This document shows, piece by piece, positions 22,453 to 29,765 of a stretch of 29,865 nt of DNA (positions within the stretch are counted from its first letter, which is position 1; each line of letters starts with the position of its first letter). This DNA comes from a virus. Both the position numbers and the translations under genes were made by a program. A model generated the notes under the pieces. The model ran no database searches, was not told the DNA's origin, and worked only from the letters and a program-made list of their open reading frames with translations. The stretch covers positions 1 to 29,865 of IMG/VR virus record IMGVR_UViG_3300035682_000133; one strand, 5' to 3'.

Positions 22453-22483
22453 TTACAAATATATGAATAATTATAATATAGGT
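22453..22483 (+). promoter_or_regulatory. Putative late promoter 4 (head genes)
   Basis: TTACA (22453-22457; the ACA is shared with the other copies), 14 bases, then TATAATATAGGT (22472-22483) directly before ATG 22484. The upstream element overlaps the divergent host-type box at 22456-22463. It decides the start of the protease gene at 22484 instead of the in-frame ATG at 22463, which lies inside the promoter. Confidence 0.65.
22456..22463 (-). promoter_or_regulatory. Minus-strand host-type promoter box for the chaperone-like pair
   Basis: Plus-strand CAAATATA at 22456-22463 reads TATATTTG on the minus strand, a match to the Bacteroidota -7 box. Transcription would begin near 22449 and give a leader of about 8 bases to the ATG at 22441. 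A TTTG at 22491-22488 is 24 bases upstream, somewhat far for a -33 element. The box overlaps late promoter 4 of the plus strand. Confidence 0.65.
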
Positions 22484-23440
22484 ATGGCAAAAGATAATTT
22501 ACCTGTTTACAAGATTACTATAGATCCTGAATACTCTGAAAATGGGGAGGACTTAGGTATAGAACAAATAGCTTTTACATCCACTCCTGCTATCAAAGTA
22601 ATGGGTATGGCTTTCAATAGCCAGGTTAAGCCTATGATATTTACAGATGATCTTAAGTATCGCATAGTAGCACCTGCTCTTATCCCTATGGAGATATACC
22701 GTAAGGATGATGAGGATGGTAAAGAGTACTATGTTAAGTTTTCAATTGAGGAGATAGAGAAGATACATTCAAAGTTTATGAAAGACATGTCTAACAAAGA
22801 CTTGTTTAACCTAGAGCATGATACTGATAAGACTGTACCTGCTTATGTATTGGAAGCATGGATAGTAGATACACCCAAAGAGGATAAGGCCTATTCTAGT
22901 TTTGGGATAGAAGTACCTGAAGGTACGCTAATGGTAACAGCCCAGGTAACTGACAAAGAGTACTATGCTCAACTGGTAGCAGATGGGCAGGTAGGTTTCA
23001 GCATAGAAGGATATCTAGGCATGAAGCTCAAAGAACAGCAACAACTAAAATTAAATAATATGAACAAATTACCTGATGGTGAACACTTAATTGACGGCAA
23101 AATCTACGTTGTAGTTGATGGTGAAATCACTGAAATTAGAGAAAAAGAAGAGGAAGTAGTAGTAGAAGAAGAGGCAATGTCTGATACTGTTGTAGAAGAG
23201 GAAGTAGTAGAAGAGGAAACAATGGCTGTAGATCCTGCATTAGATGCAGAAGCAATACTAGAGATAGTACGTCCATTTATTACTGAGCAAGTAGATGCAC
23301 TTGTGGCTATGATAGCTGATTTAAAAAATCAATTTGAAGAGTCTCTAGTAGTTGATACAGAAGAAGAGGTGTTGGAGGAGGCTGTAAAGATGAGCGTACA
23401 GCAAAAATTAAGTAAATTCAATAAATTTAATAATCAATAA
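22484..23440 (+). CDS. XkdF-like prohead protease / scaffold fusion, 318 aa
   Basis: Residues 1-180 resemble the XkdF-type putative serine protease: FNLEHDTDKTVPAYVLEAWI (His 112) and GQVGFSIEGYLGM (Ser 173) supply the probable catalytic His and Ser, with FGIEVPEGTLMVTAQVTD between. The C-terminal 120 residues are very acidic, with Glu/Val repeats (EEEVVVEEEA, VVEEEVVEEE) and a helix before a basic end (QQKLSKFNKFNN), as in scaffolding domains. It would cleave scaffold during capsid maturation. It precedes the capsid gene by 15 bases. The start at 22484 is chosen because the late promoter ends immediately before it; 22463 is the longer alternative. Confidence 0.75.
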   Translation: MAKDNLPVYKITIDPEYSENGEDLGIEQIAFTSTPAIKVMGMAFNSQVKPMIFTDDLKYRIVAPALIPMEIYRKDDEDGKEYYVKFSIEEIEKIHSKFMKDMSNKDLFNLEHDTDKTVPAYVLEAWIVDTPKEDKAYSSFGIEVPEGTLMVTAQVTDKEYYAQLVADGQVGFSIEGYLGMKLKEQQQLKLNNMNKLPDGEHLIDGKIYVVVDGEITEIREKEEEVVVEEEAMSDTVVEEEVVEEETMAVDPALDAEAILEIVRPFITEQVDALVAMIADLKNQFEESLVVDTEEEVLEEAVKMSVQQKLSKFNKFNNQ

Positions 23441-23455
23441 ACAAAAAAACAAACA

Positions 23456-24418
23456 ATGAGAAAACTAAGATTTGATTTAAACATTGATGCTTCTGCATTA
23501 TTGGCACCAAACGCTGATGCGTTTTATGCACAGGCTTACCTTTCAGGTAGTGAAATTCCTGATAACTTCCGTACTTTACCTGGTATCAAGTACAAGACTA
23601 AAATTGGTACAGTTACTTTTGGTACAGGCTTACTAGCTGCATCCCCTTGTAACTTCCCTAACCTTAACACTGATGATTTAAGCTCTCATGAAGTAGACGT
23701 ATGTGCTCTTTCTGCTATGGCTCAAGTTTGTCAATTTGACTTAGAGCAGTCTTTTGTATCTTTACAAATGGCAGCAGGATCTAATGGTGATTTCACAGTA
23801 GCTTCTTTCTTCAACTTCTACTGGTCTGAAATGGCTAACGCTATTGCTGGACAAATTGAGTCTTTAAGATGGCAAGGTGATACAGGTGGTGCTGCTCCCC
23901 TTAATTTATGTGATGGTTACGAGGTTCAACTTACTGCAGGTTTACCTCCTCCAATTCCTGTACCTGGAACTAATTACGTTATCAATGGTGGTACAGGTGC
24001 TATCAATACATTCTCAGGTGTTGGTGAATTAGCTGATGCTTTAGAAACTGCATTTGCTTTGGTTCCTGCAGCTATTGCTTCTAGAACTGCTGACTTGCGT
24101 ATCTACATGCCTACTCAATTGGTTAATATTTACCGTTTAGGTGTAGCTTCAGGTAACACTAATGCATTTATCACACAGGATTTAGCTCTTACTTACTTAG
24201 GTATTAAGATTGTACTTTGTCCAGGTATGTCTAATAACACTTTTGTAATTACTTTGAAAGATAACCTTATCTATGCTTTTGATGGTGAAGGAGACTCTTC
24301 TGATTTACGTGCTGTAAACTTAGCTGACACTGTAGCTGAGCCAGTTATCAGAACTCGTGCTAACATGAAGGTAGGATTTAGCTTTGTTAATCCACAGGAT
24401 ATCGTATTCTATTCTTAA
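23456..24418 (+). CDS. Major capsid protein, 320 aa
   Basis: Begins MRKLRFDLNIDASALLAPNA. Position directly after the protease/scaffold gene, size and beta-rich sequence with a helical stretch (QLVNIYRLG, FVITLKDNLIYAFDG) fit an HK97-fold capsid protein; sequence identity to a named family is not obvious by eye. Codon use stands out: 10 Arg codons are 5 CGT and 5 AGA with no AGG, and no ATA codon is used in 320 codons although ATA is common in neighbouring genes, as expected for a highly expressed gene. An A-rich leader (AAACAAAAAAACAAACA) precedes the ATG. Confidence 0.85.
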   Translation: MRKLRFDLNIDASALLAPNADAFYAQAYLSGSEIPDNFRTLPGIKYKTKIGTVTFGTGLLAASPCNFPNLNTDDLSSHEVDVCALSAMAQVCQFDLEQSFVSLQMAAGSNGDFTVASFFNFYWSEMANAIAGQIESLRWQGDTGGAAPLNLCDGYEVQLTAGLPPPIPVPGTNYVINGGTGAINTFSGVGELADALETAFALVPAAIASRTADLRIYMPTQLVNIYRLGVASGNTNAFITQDLALTYLGIKIVLCPGMSNNTFVITLKDNLIYAFDGEGDSSDLRAVNLADTVAEPVIRTRANMKVGFSFVNPQDIVFYS

Positions 24419-24431
24419 TATTAATTCATAG

Positions 24432-24447
24432 AGGGGGGCAACCCCCT
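24432..24447 (+). other. GCAA-loop hairpin after the capsid gene
   Basis: AGGGGG (24432-24437) pairs with CCCCCT (24442-24447) around a GCAA tetraloop, 14 bases past the capsid stop. A short weak T-run (TTTATA) follows. It may be a partial terminator, or protect the 3' end of capsid mRNA to raise its level relative to downstream genes. Confidence 0.6.
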
Positions 24448-24467
24448 TTATATAAAACTTAAAAAAT

Positions 24468-25010
24468 ATGCCAGCTACATGTCAAGCCCTCGAGGCCATT
24501 GTAAAAAGTTGCGATAATAACAGTGGGGGTATCTATGGAATATGGATTAACCAACAGGAAGAAATCGCATCAATAGCACCAACTGACCCATCTGCGGGAA
24601 CAGGATGGTCTATCACAGGTATTACCCTAGCAGGTACTACTTTATTTGAAAACTATTACATCCGTAGAAATACATCTAGTTTTACAGAAGAGGCTGCTAT
24701 TGATTTAATCAATGGTTCATCTTTTGTTACTTCTACTATCTCTTTGATGTTTCAACGTAGAGAAGCTGCTAAGTCTAGAGCTATCAAAATTTTAGGATCA
24801 GGACAGCAGTATCTTACTGCTATTGTTTTGGATGCAAATGGTCTTTATTGGTACTTCCCTTACTTACAAGTTACAGGTGTAGCTGAAGGTTCAGGGACTG
24901 CTAGAGCAGATGGTTCTAAATATGCAGTTACTTTGTTAGGTGAAAATGAGTACTTAGCTTATGAGGTTAATATGACCCCTACAGCTTTAGGCCTTATCGG
25001 AGTATCTTAA
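24468..25010 (+). CDS. Probable major tail tube protein, 180 aa
   Basis: Begins MPATCQALEAIVKSCDNNSG. It is beta-rich, with a long central strand-helix-strand segment (AAKSRAIKILGSGQQYLTAI) and a C-terminal TLLGENEYLAYEVNMTP, a style common to putative tail tube proteins in Bacteroidota phages. It follows the capsid gene and ends before a terminator. Like the capsid gene it avoids ATA (about 2 of its isoleucine codons) and uses no AGG, indicating high expression. A head decoration protein is the alternative. Confidence 0.65.
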   Translation: MPATCQALEAIVKSCDNNSGGIYGIWINQQEEIASIAPTDPSAGTGWSITGITLAGTTLFENYYIRRNTSSFTEEAAIDLINGSSFVTSTISLMFQRREAAKSRAIKILGSGQQYLTAIVLDANGLYWYFPYLQVTGVAEGSGTARADGSKYAVTLLGENEYLAYEVNMTPTALGLIGVS

Positions 25011-25032
25011 TACATTTAACACGCTTAAAATT

Positions 25033-25059
25033 AGCCCTGCAAATTGTGGGGCTTTTTTT
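25033..25059 (+). terminator. Rho-independent terminator after the tube gene
   Basis: AGCCCTGC (25033-25040) pairs with GTGGGGCT (25046-25053) over 8 bp including two G-U pairs, with a 5-base loop, and runs into a T-tract (25053-25059). It lies 22 bases after the stop at 25010 and just before late promoter 5, so it separates the capsid/tube unit from the portal unit. Confidence 0.8.
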
Positions 25060-25065
25060 ATTTCT

Positions 25066-25096
25066 AAACATTTGACTAACATCATATAATATAGGT
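25066..25096 (+). promoter_or_regulatory. Putative late promoter 5 (portal and lysis genes)
   Basis: AAACA (25066-25070), 14 bases, then TATAATATAGGT (25085-25096) immediately before ATG 25097. It follows a terminator by 6 bases, the typical terminator-promoter boundary of a new transcription unit, which supports the promoter reading. It would drive portal, connector and probably lysis genes. Confidence 0.75.
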
Positions 25097-25447
25097 ATGA
25101 TATACATTGAACAGGGAACTATTAACCAGGTAGTGCTAACTTTGACAGAGGTTACTACTGTACCTACCCCTCATTATCTATTTGCTTTCACTAATGAAAT
25201 GAATACTCTATCAGTTACTCAGTTATTTACTACTGCAGATACTAGCTTATACCCTGAAAGATACAATCTTTTCGTGTTAAATGAGCCTGTAGATATTATT
25301 TTAAAACAAGGGCAGTTCATTTATCAGATTTATCAGAGCTCAGTACCCTATGTACTACCTTTAACCATTGCACAATCAACAGGTGTAGTGATAGAAGAGG
25401 GTAGAATGGTGGTTAGTGGGCCAGTAGGCACCTCAATATATGATTAA
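25097..25447 (+). CDS. Putative virion accessory protein, 116 aa
   Basis: Begins MIYIEQGTINQVVLTLTEVT, mostly beta-strand pattern, with GQFIYQIYQSSVPYVLPLTI near residues 74-93 and a C terminus VIEEGRMVVSGPVGTSIYD. This resembles small proteins found near portal genes in Bacteroidota phages, of unknown role. It starts directly after late promoter 5 and ends 2 bases before the portal gene. A structural (head, neck or tail) role is inferred. Confidence 0.6.
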   Translation: MIYIEQGTINQVVLTLTEVTTVPTPHYLFAFTNEMNTLSVTQLFTTADTSLYPERYNLFVLNEPVDIILKQGQFIYQIYQSSVPYVLPLTIAQSTGVVIEEGRMVVSGPVGTSIYD

Positions 25448-25449
25448 TT

Positions 25450-26787
25450 ATGGCATGGTATAGTAACTTTTTTAAGAAAGAGAGCACAGCTCCAGAAGTG
25501 GTGGAAGGCTATCAATCTTTTAGCACCCCCTTCCTACCTGTAGGTAAAGGTAACCTAACACTTCCTTATGTAAATGGTAGATATTCTACTAATATGTGGG
25601 TAAGATTTGGTGCAGATAACCTGTATCCTGAAATGCTTAATCAGATGTATTTCTCTAGCCCTTTGCATGGTGCCATAGTGGATTACAAAACTAATGCAGT
25701 TATCGGTGGTGGCTTTGCTTTGGCAACTGACAAGCTAACTACCCCTGAGAAGCTAGAGCTTTACATGTTTGAAAGAAAAATTAAAATAAAGCAAACAGTT
25801 AAGGCAGTAACACGTCAATTAATTGTACACAATAGAATATACTTTAAACTTTGTTTTGACAGCACTAAGAAATTAGTTAAGATAGAGAATGTATCACCTG
25901 AGAAAGTAAGGATATCTAGGTATAAAGATATGTACTATCTATGTGAGGACTGGAGTACTAATATAGATGTAAGAGAAATTAAACCTTACCACGTTACATG
26001 CTCAGACTATGAGCAACTTTATTGCTATGAGATTAAATCACTAGGGCAGGATTACTACTCATTACCACAATACACCTCAGCACTTAACTTTGCTTTCTTA
26101 TCAGGTGAGCTTAGCTACTTTGCAAAAAGTAACATACAAAATAGTGTATTCCCATCCTTTGCTATGATGTTCCCTAAGAGGCCACAATCAGAAGAGGAGA
26201 AGCACATGATTAAAGAAACTATTGATAGGTTAAAAGGTGCTGCTAATGCAGGGAAGGCTGTTGCTTTCTTTGCTAATAGCCAGGATCAGTTACCTAAGAT
26301 AGAAGCACTGCCGAATAATGGTAATGATAGTCTCTTTCAGGAGGCCTCACAGCTTAACACAGAACAGATTTGCTTTGCTCACACAATAGATCCTATCTTA
26401 ATGGGAGTACGAACTACAGGTAGCCTTGGTGGTGGTGCAGATATTAAGCAGGCTTATGTGATATTTGAGAAAAATGTAGTAATGGAGCTAAGAGCTTGTG
26501 TACAGCATATCTTTAATGAGCTATTAACCATCTCAAAAATACCTGCAGAATTTACTATCAATAACTTTCAGATAATTAATGAGTCTATCGTAGAACTAGA
26601 AGCTGAGAGCTCCAAAGTAAATGATGCAATTAACTCACTAAGCCCATTGGTAGCTAACAAAGTATTAGAGACTATGACTATTAACGAGGTGAGAGCTTTG
26701 GCTTCCCTTCCTCCTATAGAAGGTGGTGATATGACTCAGAGTGCAGCAGCTGCTATAGTAGTAACCCCAACAACAACCCCTGTATAA
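25450..26787 (+). CDS. Portal protein, 445 aa
   Basis: Begins MAWYSNFFKKESTAPEVVEG. The body has the mixed helix/strand order of PBSX/SPP1-type portal proteins: RFGADNLYPEMLNQMYFSSP near residues 52-71, a long helix after FFANSQDQLPKIEALPNN, and the typical end-of-domain pattern TINEVRALASLPPIEGGD near 414-431. The protein forms the dodecameric channel through which DNA enters and leaves the head. It follows the capsid gene here, the reverse of the usual portal-protease-capsid order. The stop shares its last base with the next ATG (TAATG). Confidence 0.85.
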   Translation: MAWYSNFFKKESTAPEVVEGYQSFSTPFLPVGKGNLTLPYVNGRYSTNMWVRFGADNLYPEMLNQMYFSSPLHGAIVDYKTNAVIGGGFALATDKLTTPEKLELYMFERKIKIKQTVKAVTRQLIVHNRIYFKLCFDSTKKLVKIENVSPEKVRISRYKDMYYLCEDWSTNIDVREIKPYHVTCSDYEQLYCYEIKSLGQDYYSLPQYTSALNFAFLSGELSYFAKSNIQNSVFPSFAMMFPKRPQSEEEKHMIKETIDRLKGAANAGKAVAFFANSQDQLPKIEALPNNGNDSLFQEASQLNTEQICFAHTIDPILMGVRTTGSLGGGADIKQAYVIFEKNVVMELRACVQHIFNELLTISKIPAEFTINNFQIINESIVELEAESSKVNDAINSLSPLVANKVLETMTINEVRALASLPPIEGGDMTQSAAAAIVVTPTTTPV

Positions 26788-27353
26788 TGCTATATTTCAT
26801 AACTGAAACTTATTTAAAGGTTAATACACCCATCACTGCTAATGTGGATGTAACAGATGTAACACCATACATAGCTACACAGGCAGCATTAAGAGTACAA
26901 CCTATACTAGGTACTACTTTCTATAATTATTTGCTTACTCAGTATAATAACCAGGCACTACTTCCTGATGAGGTAGATCTAGTAGAATTTATACAGCCTG
27001 TAATAGCTTGGAGAAGTGCTGAGGATGCAGTATTCGGCTTGACCTACCAACTTAAAAACAAAGGATTACAAACACAGTCAGGTGATTACTCTGCTAGTGT
27101 ATCACGTAATGAGGTGGCCTTTGGTATGGAGCACTATGCACAGAAGGCTAGCTTTTTTGAGCAAAGATTAATCAGATGGTTACTTGCTAACAAAAATCTC
27201 TTCCCTCTTTTTACATCTACCACTAACATGGATACAGATCTACGGCCTATGTTTAATAACTGTAGCTGTATCAATCAATTTCAGAGTGTATGCACTGGCA
27301 TGTGTGGTAACCTTAGAGAGAATGGATATAACAACGCTATTCTAATACTATGA
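26787..27353 (+). CDS. Putative head-tail connector protein, 188 aa
   Basis: Begins MLYFITETYLKVNTPITANV, then helical DVTPYIATQAALRVQPILGT and VIAWRSAEDAVFGLTYQL, the pattern of neck/connector proteins of the gp6-like/DUF6712 kind found after portal genes in Bacteroidota phages. A cysteine-rich end (NCSCINQFQSVCTGMCGN) is unusual and may bind metal or form disulfides. Overlaps the portal stop by 1 base and the holin start by 4 bases (ATGA). Confidence 0.65.
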   Translation: MLYFITETYLKVNTPITANVDVTDVTPYIATQAALRVQPILGTTFYNYLLTQYNNQALLPDEVDLVEFIQPVIAWRSAEDAVFGLTYQLKNKGLQTQSGDYSASVSRNEVAFGMEHYAQKASFFEQRLIRWLLANKNLFPLFTSTTNMDTDLRPMFNNCSCINQFQSVCTGMCGNLRENGYNNAILIL

Positions 27354-27841
27354 GAATGCAGTTAGCCATCTTACTAGCCTCAATTAAACAATCTTTTACA
27401 CAATTATTAGCAGTGATAGGAGCTTTCTTTTTACCTATATCAGGGATACTATTTTTAATTGGATTTGCTATTGTGGTGGATACATTAACAGGGCTATGGA
27501 AGGCTAAGAAATTAAAGATTAAAATTACATCACGCAAGCTATCTGCTATCATATCTAAGCTAATGCTTTATGAGGTGGCTGTAATTGGTTTCTACCTTAT
27601 AGACTTCTGGATCCTTAATGATATTATTTTAAAGTTCTTTTCAGTGCCATTAATGCTCACCAAAATTCTATCTTTAGTACTTTGTAGTATAGAGGTTATC
27701 TCTATCTCAGAAAATTACAAGGCTGTAAAAGGCATAGATATATGGTCAGCTTTTAAGCAGTTACTACAGCGTTCAAAAGAAATTAAACAAGATATAGATG
27801 GAGTTAGATATAAGCAAGATAGTTCAACACCGATTATCTAA
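27350..27841 (+). CDS. Holin, phage_holin_4 type, 163 aa
   Basis: Begins MRMQLAILLASIKQSFTQLL. It has three to four hydrophobic segments (about 18-45, 68-88, 90-110) and the family signature VDTLTGLWKAKKLKIKITSR (D.ltG.w.A.k) at about 43-62. Holins of this type open the inner membrane for the endolysin at the end of infection. It overlaps the amidase gene by 44 bases and is the first of the lysis cassette holin-amidase-spanin. An alternative start two codons further (27356) is possible. Confidence 0.8.
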   Translation: MRMQLAILLASIKQSFTQLLAVIGAFFLPISGILFLIGFAIVVDTLTGLWKAKKLKIKITSRKLSAIISKLMLYEVAVIGFYLIDFWILNDIILKFFSVPLMLTKILSLVLCSIEVISISENYKAVKGIDIWSAFKQLLQRSKEIKQDIDGVRYKQDSSTPII

Positions 27842-28445
27842 GGATCAATTTGTAGATGAGCTTACAGACAAGAGACAAATCTATTTACACCATACAGCAG
27901 GTGGACCTGATGCAGTATCTGTAGCTAAATTCTTTAATCAGAAAGTAGGTAAGGTAGCAACTGCTTTTATCATTGGTTCCAAGGGTACAATAGTGCAGTG
28001 CTTTAGCTCTAAAAATTGGGCTTATCACCTAGGACTTAAACAGGAAGTATTTACAGAAGCAGGGGTAACTTATAGAGGCCTGGATAGATTATCTGTAGGG
28101 ATAGAGATTTGTAACTATGGACCATTAACCAAAAGGAATGGATACTACTATAACTATGTAGGTGGTAAAGTAGATTACACTCAGCTAACTATCTTAGACA
28201 AACCATACAAAGGGCACATCTATTGGCAAATGTACACAGATGCACAAATAGAATCTACTCGGCAGCTGCTAGTTTACCTTTGTGATCAGTACAACATCCC
28301 TAGAGATTACTTTGCTAGCATATTTGATATTGATAAACGTGCTTTGAGGGGTGAGCCAGGTATATTTACTCACAATAGTGTCAGAAAAGATAAGAGTGAT
28401 ATCTACCCATGCCCTAGAATGATACAAATGCTACAGAATTTATGA
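27798..28445 (+). CDS. Endolysin, N-acetylmuramoyl-L-alanine amidase, 215 aa
   Basis: An Amidase_2-type enzyme: zinc ligand block IYLHHTAGGPD (His 31-32), TAFIIGSKGTIVQCF, NWAYHLG, VGIEICNYG, and the last ligand block FTHNSVRKDKSDIYPCPR near 188-205 (H and C/D). It cleaves the bond between N-acetylmuramic acid and L-alanine in peptidoglycan. No signal peptide is visible, so it depends on the holin for export. The ATG at 27798 is the only one before the catalytic core. It overlaps the spanin-like gene as ATGA. Confidence 0.88.
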   Translation: MELDISKIVQHRLSKDQFVDELTDKRQIYLHHTAGGPDAVSVAKFFNQKVGKVATAFIIGSKGTIVQCFSSKNWAYHLGLKQEVFTEAGVTYRGLDRLSVGIEICNYGPLTKRNGYYYNYVGGKVDYTQLTILDKPYKGHIYWQMYTDAQIESTRQLLVYLCDQYNIPRDYFASIFDIDKRALRGEPGIFTHNSVRKDKSDIYPCPRMIQMLQNL

Positions 28446-28888
28446 AATACATCCTACCAATTATAGCACTATGCCTATTAGGCTCCTGCTCAGATGCTAA
28501 AAAGGCACAGTACCACTATAAAAAAGCTGTTAAATTTGGCTTAGAGCTTGTCCAGGATAGCGATACTATCAGAATAATCTCAGTAGACAGCGTGCCAGTG
28601 GTAGTAAATGATACTATCATATGGGAGAAGGTGATCACTACCAAAGATACTGTTATCTTTTTTAAGAATATCTATGTACCTAAGACCAGGTGGCAAACTA
28701 GAATTGAGTACAGGTATAAAACGCAACTTGTAAAACAGGATGTACTCAAATATAAGTACATATACAAAGCAGAAAAAAAGCAAAAAGCCAAAACTAATTG
28801 GCTGCTCTTTATAATAGGATTTGGCTGTGGGATAGCTCTATTCTTTATTCTTAGATTACTAGATAAACTATACAACCCCTTTAAATAA
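28442..28888 (+). CDS. Probable unimolecular spanin, 148 aa
   Basis: Has an N-terminal lipoprotein signal (MKYILPIIALCLLGSCS, lipobox LGSC with Cys 16) and a C-terminal transmembrane segment (NWLLFIIGFGCGIALFFILR, about 119-138), with a basic, strand- and helix-forming middle. This is the architecture of u-spanins, which link outer and inner membranes and fuse them after peptidoglycan loss. It directly follows holin and amidase with an ATGA overlap. No homology is needed for the reading, but it rests on architecture and place alone. Confidence 0.7.
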   Translation: MKYILPIIALCLLGSCSDAKKAQYHYKKAVKFGLELVQDSDTIRIISVDSVPVVVNDTIIWEKVITTKDTVIFFKNIYVPKTRWQTRIEYRYKTQLVKQDVLKYKYIYKAEKKQKAKTNWLLFIIGFGCGIALFFILRLLDKLYNPFK

Positions 28889-28892
28889 CTTT

Positions 28893-29765
28893 ATGATTAG
28901 ACATGGTAAGAATGTTCACGAGCTTGTGTTAGCAGGTAGTGAGGTAAAAGTAGCTATTCTTAGTGATTTGCACTGGGATAACCCACACACTGATAGAGAG
29001 CTAATCAAAAGGCACCTAGACTACTGCTTAAAAGAGGAGATACCTGTAATGATCAATGGTGATATGTTCTGTTTAATGCAAGGGAGGGGAGATAACAGGA
29101 GAAATAAATCTGATATAAGACCTGAGCACAATAATGCAAGGTATTTAGATAGTATAGTAGAGACAGCTGTGGAGTGGTTCCTACCCTATGCACATATCAT
29201 TAAGCTAATAGGATACGGTAATCATGAAACTGCTATAATTAAATTTCAAGAGACTGATATCCTGCAGAGATTTGTAGATATCCTAAACTTTAAAGCACAA
29301 TCTAATGTGCAGGTAGGAGGTTATGGTGGATGGCTAATAATAAAGCAAACATCAGACAGCACTACATCATCTTTTAGCACTAAGATTAAATACTTCCATG
29401 GATCAGGTGGTGGTGGTATAGTTACCAAAGGTGCTATTAATTTAACCAGGGCTTTGGAGCTGTATGAAGGATTTGATGTATTTGTGATGGGCCATATCCA
29501 TGAAAATTCATGCAGAAATGATGTAAGGGATACAGTAGATAGCCATCCACAAACAGGCTACTCACTTAAACAGAAGCAATTGCATCTCATGCTAACAGGA
29601 ACCTACAAAGAGGAGTACGGTGATGGTTCCCATGGATGGCATGTAGAAAGAGGAGCACCCATTAAGCCATTAGGTGGAAGGATACTCACCATTAAATGTG
29701 TGAGAGACTCAACTAAAGAAAGAAAAACTCATAAGTATATAGATAGTATCAAATTTAATATGTAA
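28893..29765 (+). CDS. Metallophosphoesterase, full length, 290 aa (variant B)
   Basis: A calcineurin-like phosphoesterase with the full motif set: ILSDLHWDN (Asp 25, His 27), MINGDMF (Asp 57), IGYGNHETA (Asn 110, His 111), YFHGSGG (His 169) and MGHIHENS (His 201, His 203). These bind two metals and hydrolyse phosphomono- or diesters; the substrate is unknown (DNA/RNA ends, nucleotide or lipid). It begins 4 bases after the spanin-like gene and ends before a terminator, so it is the last gene of the late unit. Copy at the left end of the window is the same gene in a diverged version. ATG is preceded by AACTTT with no Shine-Dalgarno. Confidence 0.85.
   Translation: MIRHGKNVHELVLAGSEVKVAILSDLHWDNPHTDRELIKRHLDYCLKEEIPVMINGDMFCLMQGRGDNRRNKSDIRPEHNNARYLDSIVETAVEWFLPYAHIIKLIGYGNHETAIIKFQETDILQRFVDILNFKAQSNVQVGGYGGWLIIKQTSDSTTSSFSTKIKYFHGSGGGGIVTKGAINLTRALELYEGFDVFVMGHIHENSCRNDVRDTVDSHPQTGYSLKQKQLHLMLTGTYKEEYGDGSHGWHVERGAPIKPLGGRILTIKCVRDSTKERKTHKYIDSIKFNM

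Noticed and set aside
22463-22483. Earlier in-frame start for the protease/scaffold gene (MNNYNIGMAKD)
   Set aside because: This ATG lies inside the late promoter motif, whose position relative to ATG 22484 matches three other genes.
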